In this document: in pieces, positions 55,555 through 63,499 of the stretch | Numbering within the stretch: position 1 is the stretch's first letter | Layout: every line of letters begins with the position of its first letter | Made by a program: the position numbers and the translations under genes | Assembly: GCF_001458315.1 (NCBI RefSeq) | Contig: NZ_CYRX01000031.1 | Span: 434,001 to 498,000, forward strand | Source: Thalassobacter stenotrophicus | GTDB taxonomy: Bacteria > Pseudomonadota > Alphaproteobacteria > Rhodobacterales > Rhodobacteraceae | Length of the DNA: 64,000 nucleotides | Reading direction: 5' to 3' | The notes under the pieces: generated by a model | Told to the model about the DNA's origin: nothing | Database searches by the model: none | The model's input: only the letters and a program-made list of their open reading frames with translations

Positions 55555-56895
55555 TTAAAGCTCTCGGCCGGCTTTGAGCTCTTGAACCCGCAAGTAGCCG
55601 TTTGCGCCATACTTTGTGATCAATCGCGGCGGCAACTTGGTGGGCTCACCATCCGCGAGCATACGGTCCAGACGATCAGACTTCGTGTTTGTCGCCAACT
55701 CGGCCGCGAGGATGCCAGCCAACGTGCCCCGCGTTGTGCCCAGACCGTTCTGACAGCACGCCGCAAACAGCTCCTCATCCAATTCGCGCACAACTGACAC
55801 GTTGTTCCGGCTCAGACAAAGCCGTCCGCCCCAGCGGTACTGCATGTCAACGTCAGCCAACATTGGAAAGCGCGCACAGAAGGCGCGATCATGGTCCCGC
55901 GCGACGCGGGTGATACGGCGTTGATCCACCTCCATCGAGGGATCAAACGTGAAGCGATTGCGCACAATAATTCTGTCACCCTCCGGCGATGAAATACGGC
56001 GCACAGTCGTCCCCATGGGATCTGCGGGCGTGATGCCCCAGACGCGCTGACCACCCAGCCGAGCCATCTCTGCGGCACTAAGGGGCCGCGTCATAGAGGC
56101 ATATGTGAACACATGCATTAGATGGTTTTTGAGGAAACCAAAGCTGTTGAGATGACCGTTCACTGCCAAGATGACCTTGGGCGCGGTCACCTTTCCCGCT
56201 GGTGTGGTCGCGGTCCAATCCCCATCGCGGCTCAGCCCGGTCACGGGGCTGTTTTCAAAGATTTGCACCCGGTTGGACGACAAACCCTGTGCGACGCCTC
56301 GCACATAAGCTGCGGGTTGGATCATCGCGGTGCCGGCCGTGTAAAGCCCACTGCAGTAATAATCTGTGCCCGTTAGGTCCTTCATGGATTGGGCATCAAG
56401 CATCTCGGACGCCTCACCCATGCTGGCCAGATGCGCAGCGTATTCGCAGTTGTGCGCGTGACCTTTGGCCGTCGCCGCCCCGTTGATTTTGCCGGACTGA
56501 GAGAACACATCCTCGCCCAAGCCAAATTCGCGCGCCATCTCAGCGGCAAAGGCAATTGCGTGCCGATTGTCCGCAGTAAGTGCCCGGTCCTTTTCGCGCG
56601 CCCCGCCATAGTCCGCCGATGCCAGATCATGCGGCAGATCAATCATAAAGCCCGAATTGCGCCCTGCGGGCCCTTCGGCCACGCGCCGCGCCTCTAGCAC
56701 GGAAATGCGGTCCGATGGGCATAGCTGTGACAGCCGCCGCGCCGCAGCCAAACCCGCAAAACCAGCGCCGATCACAATCCAATCCGCCGTCAGATGACCC
56801 TCAACGCTTTGCGGCCGCGGTGCATTCGGCAGCAGTTCGTTCCATGCGGCAGGGCCAGGATCGATAGGCAACTTGCTGACGGCAATACGGCTCAT
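55555..56895 (-). CDS. FAD-dependent oxidoreductase (DAO family)
   Basis: A 446-residue amine/amino-acid oxidase-type flavoprotein. The dinucleotide fold is I-V-I-G-A-G-F-A-G-L-A-A-A-R-R-L (about 40-55) with E-A-R at the end of strand 2. R-N-S-G-F-M-I-D-L-P-H is the family's flavin-loop segment, and G-L-G-T-T-R-G-T-L-A-G near the C-terminus completes FAD binding. Family members deaminate or demethylate secondary amines such as sarcosine, D-amino acids or cis-4-hydroxy-D-proline. It is the last gene of the GntR-dapA-aldH-mttB operon, one base after the methyltransferase stop, so a role on a demethylated amine is likely. Confidence 0.88.
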   Translation of the reverse strand: MSRIAVSKLPIDPGPAAWNELLPNAPRPQSVEGHLTADWIVIGAGFAGLAAARRLSQLCPSDRISVLEARRVAEGPAGRNSGFMIDLPHDLASADYGGAREKDRALTADNRHAIAFAAEMAREFGLGEDVFSQSGKINGAATAKGHAHNCEYAAHLASMGEASEMLDAQSMKDLTGTDYYCSGLYTAGTAMIQPAAYVRGVAQGLSSNRVQIFENSPVTGLSRDGDWTATTPAGKVTAPKVILAVNGHLNSFGFLKNHLMHVFTYASMTRPLSAAEMARLGGQRVWGITPADPMGTTVRRISSPEGDRIIVRNRFTFDPSMEVDQRRITRVARDHDRAFCARFPMLADVDMQYRWGGRLCLSRNNVSVVRELDEELFAACCQNGLGTTRGTLAGILAAELATNTKSDRLDRMLADGEPTKLPPRLITKYGANGYLRVQELKAGREL

Positions 56896-56896
56896 G

Positions 56897-58447
56897 TCAC
56901 AGGTCTTGGTTCAATGCATCAGCGGCTGGGATCTCGCGCTCACGACGTGCGATGTAATCCAGAAGTTCCTCATTCACACCGGGATCAAGCGTGGGTTCCT
57001 CATATTCGCCCAACAAATCACGGACACGTTTCAACGCGCGTTCATTGATCTCAACTGCTCCGTCCGCTTGCCATTGCTCGATGGAATTGTTGTCGAACAT
57101 TTCGGGCATAAAGAACGCGTCTTGGAAGTTTTCAAGCGTGTGCGGATGGCCCAAATAGTGGCCACCGGGCCCAACATCAGCAACCGCCGCAAGCCCCTGC
57201 TCAAAGTCATCCCACTTGATGCCCGAAGCCATCCGGTGCCCCATTGCGCATTGCTCCGCATCGACCACAAACTTCGCCATCGAGCAGTGCATACCGGCCT
57301 CGTTCCAGCCAGCAGAGTGCCAGATATAATTGGCCCCTGACATCAGAACTGCCATCATTGTGGTCGCGCTCTCATAGCCTGCCTGAGCGTCAAACGTTTT
57401 TGCCCCGCCCAGTGTATTTGACGTGCGCCACGGCACATCATAGTGCCGGGCCATCTGGCCAATCATCATGTTCATCAAGCTGATCTCGGGGGTGCCCGCC
57501 ATAGGGGCCCCGGACTTCATCGACACGGTGGCCAGATAGTGACCATAGATCGCTGGTGTGCCTCTTTGAATAACTTGCGTGTAGGCCAACGCGGACAAGG
57601 CTTCGGCATTCACCTGGGCCACGGTGGGCGCGACACTGGCTGGCGTGTTGGCCCCACCTAACACGAACGGCGAACACAGGACCGGCTGGTTATATTTTGC
57701 GAACGCCCGCATCGCGCCAAGCATTGTTTCATCCCAGACCAGCGGCGAATTCCCGTTGCAGTTCCCGGTGACGACCGGATGGGTCATCATGAACTCGCGC
57801 CCGAAAAGGATGGCGCACATGTCCATCACGTCTTCCGCGTTCTTGGGGCTTGTTGTCATGCCCATGAACGTCTTGTCCGAGTGTTTCATCGAAGAATAGG
57901 TAATGCGCAGATGCCGCTGACTGATCGGATGGTCATAAGGCTCAACGATGTGATGCGCCGAAGAGTGGATCGCAGGCAGCATATGGCTGAGTTTGTGAAA
58001 GTTCGCCAAGTCATCGAGCGTCGGGTTTCGCCGCTTGTCTTCCAGATCACGCAGGAACGGGGCCCCTGTCATGGGCACGAAAATCGCGTGATCGTTGCCA
58101 AAGGGCAGGTTCTTGTCGGGATTGCGCGCATGATACGTAAAGGACGAAGGGATGGTTTTGATCAACTCCCGCACGAGGCCACGATCAATGTGAACGCGTT
58201 CACCCCGCACATCGGCGCCTGCCCTTTTCCAATCCGCAAGCGCGATGGGATCGCGAAACACGACCCCAACATTCTCAAGAATATGCATTGAGGCATTGTC
58301 GATCCGCGCGACCTGCTCGGGTGACATCGGTTCCGTCAACGGGATGCCACGTTTAAGAGCGGGCAACATATTCGTGTCACGCTTTTGGCGGATCGCTTTG
58401 CGCGCCCCCCGTCCACGGCGTGTGGTTCCAACGGCCTCAACACTCAT
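56897..58447 (-). CDS. Trimethylamine/glycine-betaine methyltransferase (MttB) family protein, non-pyrrolysine
   Basis: A 516-residue TIM-barrel methyltransferase of the MttB superfamily. The family features seen are the L-E-N-V-G-V-V-F segment near residue 58, the T-G-N-C-N-G-N-S-P-L stretch, and the C-terminal G-G-H-Y-L-G-H-P-H-T-L-E-N. There is no in-frame amber codon, so this is the non-pyrrolysine type, whose characterised members demethylate glycine betaine, proline betaine, carnitine or butyrobetaine onto a corrinoid protein. No corrinoid protein gene is in the window. The stop is one base from the FAD oxidoreductase start, and the start overlaps the aldehyde dehydrogenase stop (ATGA). 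Confidence 0.9.
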   Translation of the reverse strand: MSVEAVGTTRRGRGARKAIRQKRDTNMLPALKRGIPLTEPMSPEQVARIDNASMHILENVGVVFRDPIALADWKRAGADVRGERVHIDRGLVRELIKTIPSSFTYHARNPDKNLPFGNDHAIFVPMTGAPFLRDLEDKRRNPTLDDLANFHKLSHMLPAIHSSAHHIVEPYDHPISQRHLRITYSSMKHSDKTFMGMTTSPKNAEDVMDMCAILFGREFMMTHPVVTGNCNGNSPLVWDETMLGAMRAFAKYNQPVLCSPFVLGGANTPASVAPTVAQVNAEALSALAYTQVIQRGTPAIYGHYLATVSMKSGAPMAGTPEISLMNMMIGQMARHYDVPWRTSNTLGGAKTFDAQAGYESATTMMAVLMSGANYIWHSAGWNEAGMHCSMAKFVVDAEQCAMGHRMASGIKWDDFEQGLAAVADVGPGGHYLGHPHTLENFQDAFFMPEMFDNNSIEQWQADGAVEINERALKRVRDLLGEYEEPTLDPGVNEELLDYIARREREIPAADALNQDL

Positions 58448-59922
58448 CCGACATTGTCTCCCTCACGCGGATCACTCAGGTCGATCCAGATCGTCTTAAG
58501 CTCGGTAAATTGGTCATGGGCATGGATGCCGTTATCGCGTCCTCCGAACCCTGATTGTTTGTAGCCGCCAAAGGGCGTGGCCATATCGCCCTCACCGTAG
58601 CAATTCACGGTAACGGTGCCCGCACGGATGGCGCGGGTTGCGCGGATCGCGCGCCGGGTGTTGGCGGTAAAGACAGAGGCCGCAAGACCGTAGTCGGTGT
58701 TATTCGCGATCTCGACCGCTTCGTCGTTGCTGGCCACTTCGATCACGCACAGGACCGGGCCAAAGATTTCTTCGCGGGCTTTGGCGTCATCCGCCGTTAC
58801 ATCATAGACGACAGGGTTCACGAAAGGGCCGTCACCTTGATCCTGTGGATCTAGAAATCCGCGCACTTTTTGGCAGTGATCTGCGTCAATCAACGCACCA
58901 ATGTGTGTGCACGGATTTAGCGGGTCACCGACCTTCCAATCGCGCAGGCGGGCTTCGATCCGGACCATCAGGGGCGCTTTGACATCCTTGTGGACGATCA
59001 GGCGCGACGTTGCCGAGCAGTTTTGCCCCGCATTCCAGAACGCCGCATTCACCACATGCTCCGCGACGTGATCCAGATTTTCGGCATCATCAAAAACCAC
59101 TGCGGGGTTCTTGCCCCCGCATTCCAGCACGATCTTTTTCAGGTTGCTGTCCGCCGCATAACGCAAAAAGCGTTTCCCGGTCTCGGTGGAGCCGGTGAAG
59201 CTGACCATATCCACGTCCATATGCAGGCCAAGGGGTTCGCCCACAGAGGGCCCATCCCCGGGCAAAACCTGCAACACTCCGCGTGGAATTCCCGCCTCAT
59301 GGGCCAGTTCGGCCACGCGCAAAGCCGTCAGTGACGTTTGCTCTGCGGGCTTCACGATCACGGAGCACCCCGCCGCAAGCGAAGGCCCGATCTTCCACGC
59401 GAGCATCATCAGCGGGAAGTTCCACGGCAAAACAGCACCGACAACACCAATCGGTTCCCGCACAATCATCGAGATCGCATCGTCCCCGGTAGGACTGGTC
59501 TGATCATAGATTTTGTCGACGGCCTCTGCGTGCCATTTGATGCAATGGATGGTTTCGGGAATATCAATCGTCTCGCAGTCTCGGATCGGTTTGCCGCTGT
59601 CGAGGCTTTCCATCACCGCCAGTTCACGGCGATTGCGGGTCATCAACTTGCACAGCTTGATCAGGATCTCTTTGCGATCCGATGGGTGCATTCGGGACCA
59701 ATGCCCTTGCTCAAACGCCTCCCGGGCCTTGGCCACCGCAAAATCAACATCCACAGCGTTGCACCCCGATATCTGGGCCAACACCTCGCCTGTTGCGGGG
59801 TTTGTGGTTGCAAACGTATCACCCGAGCCCGCGCGGTATTTACCGTCGATGAATGCGGTACGGGGCAAGTCCAATTCACCCGCAATGGCGCGGTATTCTG
59901 CATGGGTCAAAAGATCGGTCAT
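58444..59922 (-). CDS. Aldehyde dehydrogenase family protein
   Basis: A 492-residue NAD(P)-dependent enzyme. P-W-N-F (about 165), the base Glu in L-E-C-G-G-K-N-P (about 265) and the nucleophile Cys in G-Q-N-C-S-A-T (about 298) are intact, and E-E-I-F-G-P-V is present. It resembles gamma-glutamyl-gamma-aminobutyraldehyde/betaine-aldehyde type enzymes. In this operon it may oxidise alpha-ketoglutarate semialdehyde or another aldehyde made from the amine. Both ends overlap neighbours by 4 bases (ATGA). Confidence 0.93.
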   Translation of the reverse strand: MTDLLTHAEYRAIAGELDLPRTAFIDGKYRAGSGDTFATTNPATGEVLAQISGCNAVDVDFAVAKAREAFEQGHWSRMHPSDRKEILIKLCKLMTRNRRELAVMESLDSGKPIRDCETIDIPETIHCIKWHAEAVDKIYDQTSPTGDDAISMIVREPIGVVGAVLPWNFPLMMLAWKIGPSLAAGCSVIVKPAEQTSLTALRVAELAHEAGIPRGVLQVLPGDGPSVGEPLGLHMDVDMVSFTGSTETGKRFLRYAADSNLKKIVLECGGKNPAVVFDDAENLDHVAEHVVNAAFWNAGQNCSATSRLIVHKDVKAPLMVRIEARLRDWKVGDPLNPCTHIGALIDADHCQKVRGFLDPQDQGDGPFVNPVVYDVTADDAKAREEIFGPVLCVIEVASNDEAVEIANNTDYGLAASVFTANTRRAIRATRAIRAGTVTVNCYGEGDMATPFGGYKQSGFGGRDNGIHAHDQFTELKTIWIDLSDPREGDNVG

Positions 59923-60827
59923 ATTGTTTCTCCCGTGATGGCAGAAACTGCCGTGTTCATGGTCCGGATGACTTGGGCGAGCTGGCGTTTGTCGTCCTTG
60001 TTGAGCGGTTGCAAAGGACGGCGTGGTGGCCCTGCATCAATCCCGCGCAGGGTAAGGCCGTATTTGATGCACTGCACAAATTTGCCCCCCTGCTCCAACA
60101 CCCCCATCAGTGGCAGCATCGCCGACATAATGGCGCGGCCTTTGGTGAAATCACCCTCAACTGCGCAGGCCTGATACAGCGCGATATGCGCCTCAGGGGC
60201 GAAGTTTGATCCCGCACAGACCCACGACCGCGCACCCCAAGCGAAAAACTCCAGCGCCTGATCATCCATCCCACAAGATAACGCGATATGGGGATAATCC
60301 CGCGCCAGCATGTGAACGCGATTGATATCGCCGCTGCTTTCTTTGATCCCGCAAAAGTTGGGCGAGCGGCCCAATCGATCCAGCGTTTCCTCGTCCATAT
60401 TCACGGACATACGACCGGGATAATTATAGAGCATCACAGGCAGGTTAGCGGCCCGGTCAATGGCCAACGCGTGCAACGCAATTTCACGCCCTGTGGGATA
60501 AGCGTAAGGCGGCGTGGCGACCAACAAGGCATCGGCACCCGCCTTTTTCGCCTCTTGGGCGTAGAGGATACTGTCCTCCGTACGGATCGCGCCGGTGCCC
60601 ACAATCATGGGGACGCGCCCTGCGATCAATTCCGCACATCGGTTCATCATCCAGATGCGTTCTTCTTCGGTCTGGGCATAGTATTCACCGGTTGAGCCCG
60701 CCACGATGATCCCGTGAACACTCGCCGCGACCAAATGTTCAACGGTCTGCGCCAACGCCTCTTCGTTGACCGAGAAGTCATCGTGATAAGGTGTGACCAG
60801 CGGGGTGTAGATACCTTCAAAGTGCAT
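59919..60827 (-). CDS. DapA family lyase/aldolase
   Basis: A 302-residue class I lyase of the dihydrodipicolinate synthase family. The Schiff-base Lys is in G-I-K-E-S-S (about 163) and the conserved Tyr in L-Y-N-Y-P-G-R (about 135). G-S-T-G-E-Y-Y matches the G-x-T-G-E motif. It is not the biosynthetic DapA by context: it sits in a catabolic operon with an amine oxidase and an aldehyde dehydrogenase. Hydroxyproline breakdown uses a deaminating DapA relative (Hpd deaminase), so that reaction is an attractive guess. Its start is inside the end of the GntR gene (11-base overlap). Confidence 0.92.
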   Translation of the reverse strand: MHFEGIYTPLVTPYHDDFSVNEEALAQTVEHLVAASVHGIIVAGSTGEYYAQTEEERIWMMNRCAELIAGRVPMIVGTGAIRTEDSILYAQEAKKAGADALLVATPPYAYPTGREIALHALAIDRAANLPVMLYNYPGRMSVNMDEETLDRLGRSPNFCGIKESSGDINRVHMLARDYPHIALSCGMDDQALEFFAWGARSWVCAGSNFAPEAHIALYQACAVEGDFTKGRAIMSAMLPLMGVLEQGGKFVQCIKYGLTLRGIDAGPPRRPLQPLNKDDKRQLAQVIRTMNTAVSAITGETI

Positions 60828-61533
60828 TGCGGCGGTCTTTCATTGAGATAACGTCAAGTGGCAGCGGATCTGGGCGCACGTATTTCTCCATCTCGTTCCG
60901 AGACAGGTCCCAGTGCTGCAATGTGAGGTCGATGGCCAAGGATGGCTCTTTGGCTTCGATTGCAGAGATCATTGCATCGTGTTGATCTACGGCCTGCGCG
61001 ATCCGGTTTTGATCCAACTCAGATTGCGGATCAAAGAACGTCTGGCTCAGTCGAGTATGGTCGATCAGCATCCTCTTAAGGCTGGCCATCAAATACGGGT
61101 TATGGGCCATGTGACCGATTTGTTCGTGAAACTGATGGTTCAGTATCGCGCTCTCACCGACGTCGCCGGCTTTGGCAGCTGCAGTAAAAGCGGCTTGTAT
61201 TTTCCTAAGGTCCGCCACCTGAAGGCTTGTCCTGCTCTCTGCGGCTTGTCGCGCCACCGTGCAGTAAATCAACGGTGCTGTCTGAAAGAACACGCGCATC
61301 ACCGACAGGTCCATCGAGGCGACCTTTGCCCCACGGTTCTCCTCAAGGCGCACGTATCCGTCGCCAGAAAGCCGGTGAAAAATTTCCCGAAGGGGCGTTC
61401 GAGAGATGCCGTATTCCTCCGACAGGCTCACCTCATCGAGGTCCGAACCCGGCGCAATTTCCAGCGACAAGATACGTTTGCGCAGATCATCGGCGCAAGA
61501 TGACTTACTTCGTTTGGTTTTCTTCTGATTCAT
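60817..61533 (-). CDS. GntR family regulator (FCD) of the methyltransferase operon
   Basis: A 238-residue FadR/FCD-type regulator. The winged helix includes L-S-E-E-Y-G-I-S-R-T-P-L-R-E-I. The FCD domain has its metal ligands visible in N-H-Q-F-H-E-Q, Q-H-D-A-M-I-S-A-I and L-Q-H-W-D-L-S. No Shine-Dalgarno lies before the ATG at 61533, and a well-placed promoter predicts transcription starting on that very A, so the message may be leaderless. A TTG at 61569 with AGGAAA upstream is the alternative start and would add 12 residues. It heads the operon with dapA. Confidence 0.85.
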   Translation of the reverse strand: MNQKKTKRSKSSCADDLRKRILSLEIAPGSDLDEVSLSEEYGISRTPLREIFHRLSGDGYVRLEENRGAKVASMDLSVMRVFFQTAPLIYCTVARQAAESRTSLQVADLRKIQAAFTAAAKAGDVGESAILNHQFHEQIGHMAHNPYLMASLKRMLIDHTRLSQTFFDPQSELDQNRIAQAVDQHDAMISAIEAKEPSLAIDLTLQHWDLSRNEMEKYVRPDPLPLDVISMKDRRNAL

Positions 61534-61569
61534 ACAATATGTATACAAACAGTATGCAAATTCGATCAA
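61533..61569 (-). promoter_or_regulatory. Promoter with TGTATACA operator over the -10 element
   Basis: On the minus strand TTGATC (61569-61564), an 18-base spacer and TATACA (61545-61540) form a sigma-70-like promoter. The +1 falls on 61533, the A of the GntR ATG. The palindrome TGTATACA (61540-61547) covers the -10, and related half-sites GCATAC and TTGTATG flank it. This gives a simple autorepression model. Confidence 0.6.
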
Positions 61570-61697
61570 GCGTTTCCTGCGTCAGCTTTTGGTGGATGAA
61601 CAACGCCGAACAGACACCGCTCAGGGCGGTGTTCAAAATTGAATGGGGGAATATCGAGCCAATCATCACCATAAAGGGCGCAGGCTTGAGGTGCAGA

Positions 61698-62642
61698 TCA
61701 AATACGCGCTGCGGGGTCAGTCGCTGACTGACGGGCAGTTACGCGCTCGCGGTGGATCATATACAGACCCGCCCCGATAATGATGGCAATACCCGTAAGG
61801 GCCATCGCATTGGGAAAGTCGCGAAACACCAAATAGCCCAGCAAAGTCGCCACGGGCAGTTCTAGGTATTGCAACGGTGCAAGTGTGGCCGAGGGCGCAA
61901 GCGACAGCGCATAGGTCATCATCATATGGCTAAGGGTCGCGAAAAAACCGACACCAAATAGCCAAAGCCAGTTGATCCCTTGGGGCCAAACCGGATCGAG
62001 CATCGCGGAACCTGTGCCCTCTGCCAGGATCATGACCGGCAGGCACAGCAAGCTGGCGATCAAGCCCGTGTGGAACTGCAACGCAACCGGGTGCATCCGC
62101 CGCGACAGACCGCGCGTGACCAAAATGTAGAACGCAAACCCCACAGCCGTGCCCAGCGGGAACAATGCGACTGCGCCAAAGGCTGCAAAACTGGGCTGGA
62201 TCACACACAGGACCCCCACAAACCCAACCATCGCGGCACCCACCCTGCGTGGACCGACATCTTCGCCCAGATAAAACTTTCCGACCAGAAGCACGATGAA
62301 GGGCGCCAAGAACACAATCGCCAACGCGTCAGCCAAAGGCATCACTCGGATCGCGGCGATAAAGCAAAAGGTCGAGGCCAACAAAAGCGCGGCACGTGAT
62401 ACAAGAGCCAACCATTGCCCTCGCGCGACATGCAGCGACACGCCCATGATCCAGACAAACGGCGCCATCAACACGCATTGCACCAGAAAACGCGCTGTCG
62501 TGATTTGCCCTACCGGGACGCTGTCTGAGGCCAGCTTGGCCGCCACATCCAAGAGCGGTGCCGTAACGCAAAACCCCAGCATCAGGGCGACACCGGCAAG
62601 GATGCGATCGTTCGACGGGGTGTAAACTGTGGCTATACTCAT
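61698..62642 (-). CDS. EamA (DMT) family transporter
   Basis: A 314-residue inner-membrane permease with about ten hydrophobic helices in two EamA repeats (about 15-150 and 165-295). Hallmarks are A-I-R-V-M-P-L-A-D-A-L-A-I-V-F-L-A-P-F and the second-repeat A-P-L-Q-Y-L-E-L-P-V-A. It could export a metabolite. It is co-directional with the GntR operon but 164 bases from it and separated by a weak hairpin (61614-61632). Confidence 0.9.
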   Translation of the reverse strand: MSIATVYTPSNDRILAGVALMLGFCVTAPLLDVAAKLASDSVPVGQITTARFLVQCVLMAPFVWIMGVSLHVARGQWLALVSRAALLLASTFCFIAAIRVMPLADALAIVFLAPFIVLLVGKFYLGEDVGPRRVGAAMVGFVGVLCVIQPSFAAFGAVALFPLGTAVGFAFYILVTRGLSRRMHPVALQFHTGLIASLLCLPVMILAEGTGSAMLDPVWPQGINWLWLFGVGFFATLSHMMMTYALSLAPSATLAPLQYLELPVATLLGYLVFRDFPNAMALTGIAIIIGAGLYMIHRERVTARQSATDPAARI

Positions 62643-62750
62643 GAAACCCGGCTACAGGCTCTGCCCTACGCGGGTCTGTTCATTTAGCGACAATCACGTG
62701 TCGGCTTGGGCCGCATCAGCCAAGGCCTGTGGCCGATGAAGGAGCGCGGT

Positions 62751-63296
62751 TTATGCCGCCCCTTTCCACTCCACTGGCGTTAGGTACACCATGCTATCGT
62801 CCACACTCACCATGACTTCACCGTCCTGAATATTTACCTGAAGCTTCATGGTCCGGCTCGCCAACTTTGCCAGGGCGTCCGTTTCGACCTCTGCCAAATT
62901 CACGACCTGCAAATTATCAAACCGGGTGGTGCTGTTCTTAACCTTATCCCACCACATCTCGGCCGTTTTGCCGCCGTAGGGATAAAGGATCACCCTGCCC
63001 GCCTTGCCACAAGACTGACGGATCACCTTCTCACTTGGCAAACCCAAGGCCACCCAAACATCCAGCTCGCCGCTCAGGCTTTTTTGCCAAATGTCCGGCT
63101 CATCATCCGTGGAAAGCCCCTTCGTCATTTCCAGATGCTCATGCGCGTTTAAAGCAAAGGCAACAAGGCGCACCATCAGACGCTCATCCGTCTCGGAGGG
63201 ATGCTTGGTCACGGTCAGCTTATGGGTCTCATAGTAGTGCCGATCCATATCAGAAACTGAGAGTTCGACTTTATAAATGGTGGCTTTCTGCGCCAT
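62751..63296 (-). CDS. YaeQ family protein
   Basis: A 181-residue protein. The family hallmarks are the start A-T-I-Y-K-V-E-L-S-V-S-D-M-D-R-H-Y-Y, then H-P-S-E-T-D-E-R-L-M-V-R-L and I-L-Y-P-Y-G. YaeQ has a PD-(D/E)XK nuclease-like fold with unknown activity. The Met at 63296 gives the usual M-A-Q-K-A-T start. Confidence 0.93.
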   Translation of the reverse strand: MAQKATIYKVELSVSDMDRHYYETHKLTVTKHPSETDERLMVRLVAFALNAHEHLEMTKGLSTDDEPDIWQKSLSGELDVWVALGLPSEKVIRQSCGKAGRVILYPYGGKTAEMWWDKVKNSTTRFDNLQVVNLAEVETDALAKLASRTMKLQVNIQDGEVMVSVDDSMVYLTPVEWKGAA

Positions 63297-63499
63297 GACC
63301 TGTCCCAATCCTGCAAAGATTGGGATGCCTACTCCGTCTCGCGCCCTTTGGAAAGAAGGCTATGGTCAAGGACCTGTCAGAAGGTTTGTTGCTATGCCAC
63401 ATAGGCCCCGGTGTGCAGGAAGGTGATTGGTCTTGTGTTGACCGCCCCGACAAACGCCGGAATATGCCCAAAGGACGCAACTCGATGGGATTACGCGGA

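Noticed and set aside
56897-58447. Pyrrolysine-encoding MttB
   Set aside because: No in-frame TAG exists in the gene and no pyl genes are in the window, so it is the non-Pyl subtype.
59919-60827. Biosynthetic dapA (lysine pathway)
   Set aside because: The fold and active-site residues fit, but the position inside a GntR-controlled catabolic operon makes a degradative lyase more likely.
61614-61632. Hairpin ACACCGC/GCGGTGT behind the EamA gene
   Set aside because: The stem is short and no T-run follows, so I did not call it a terminator.
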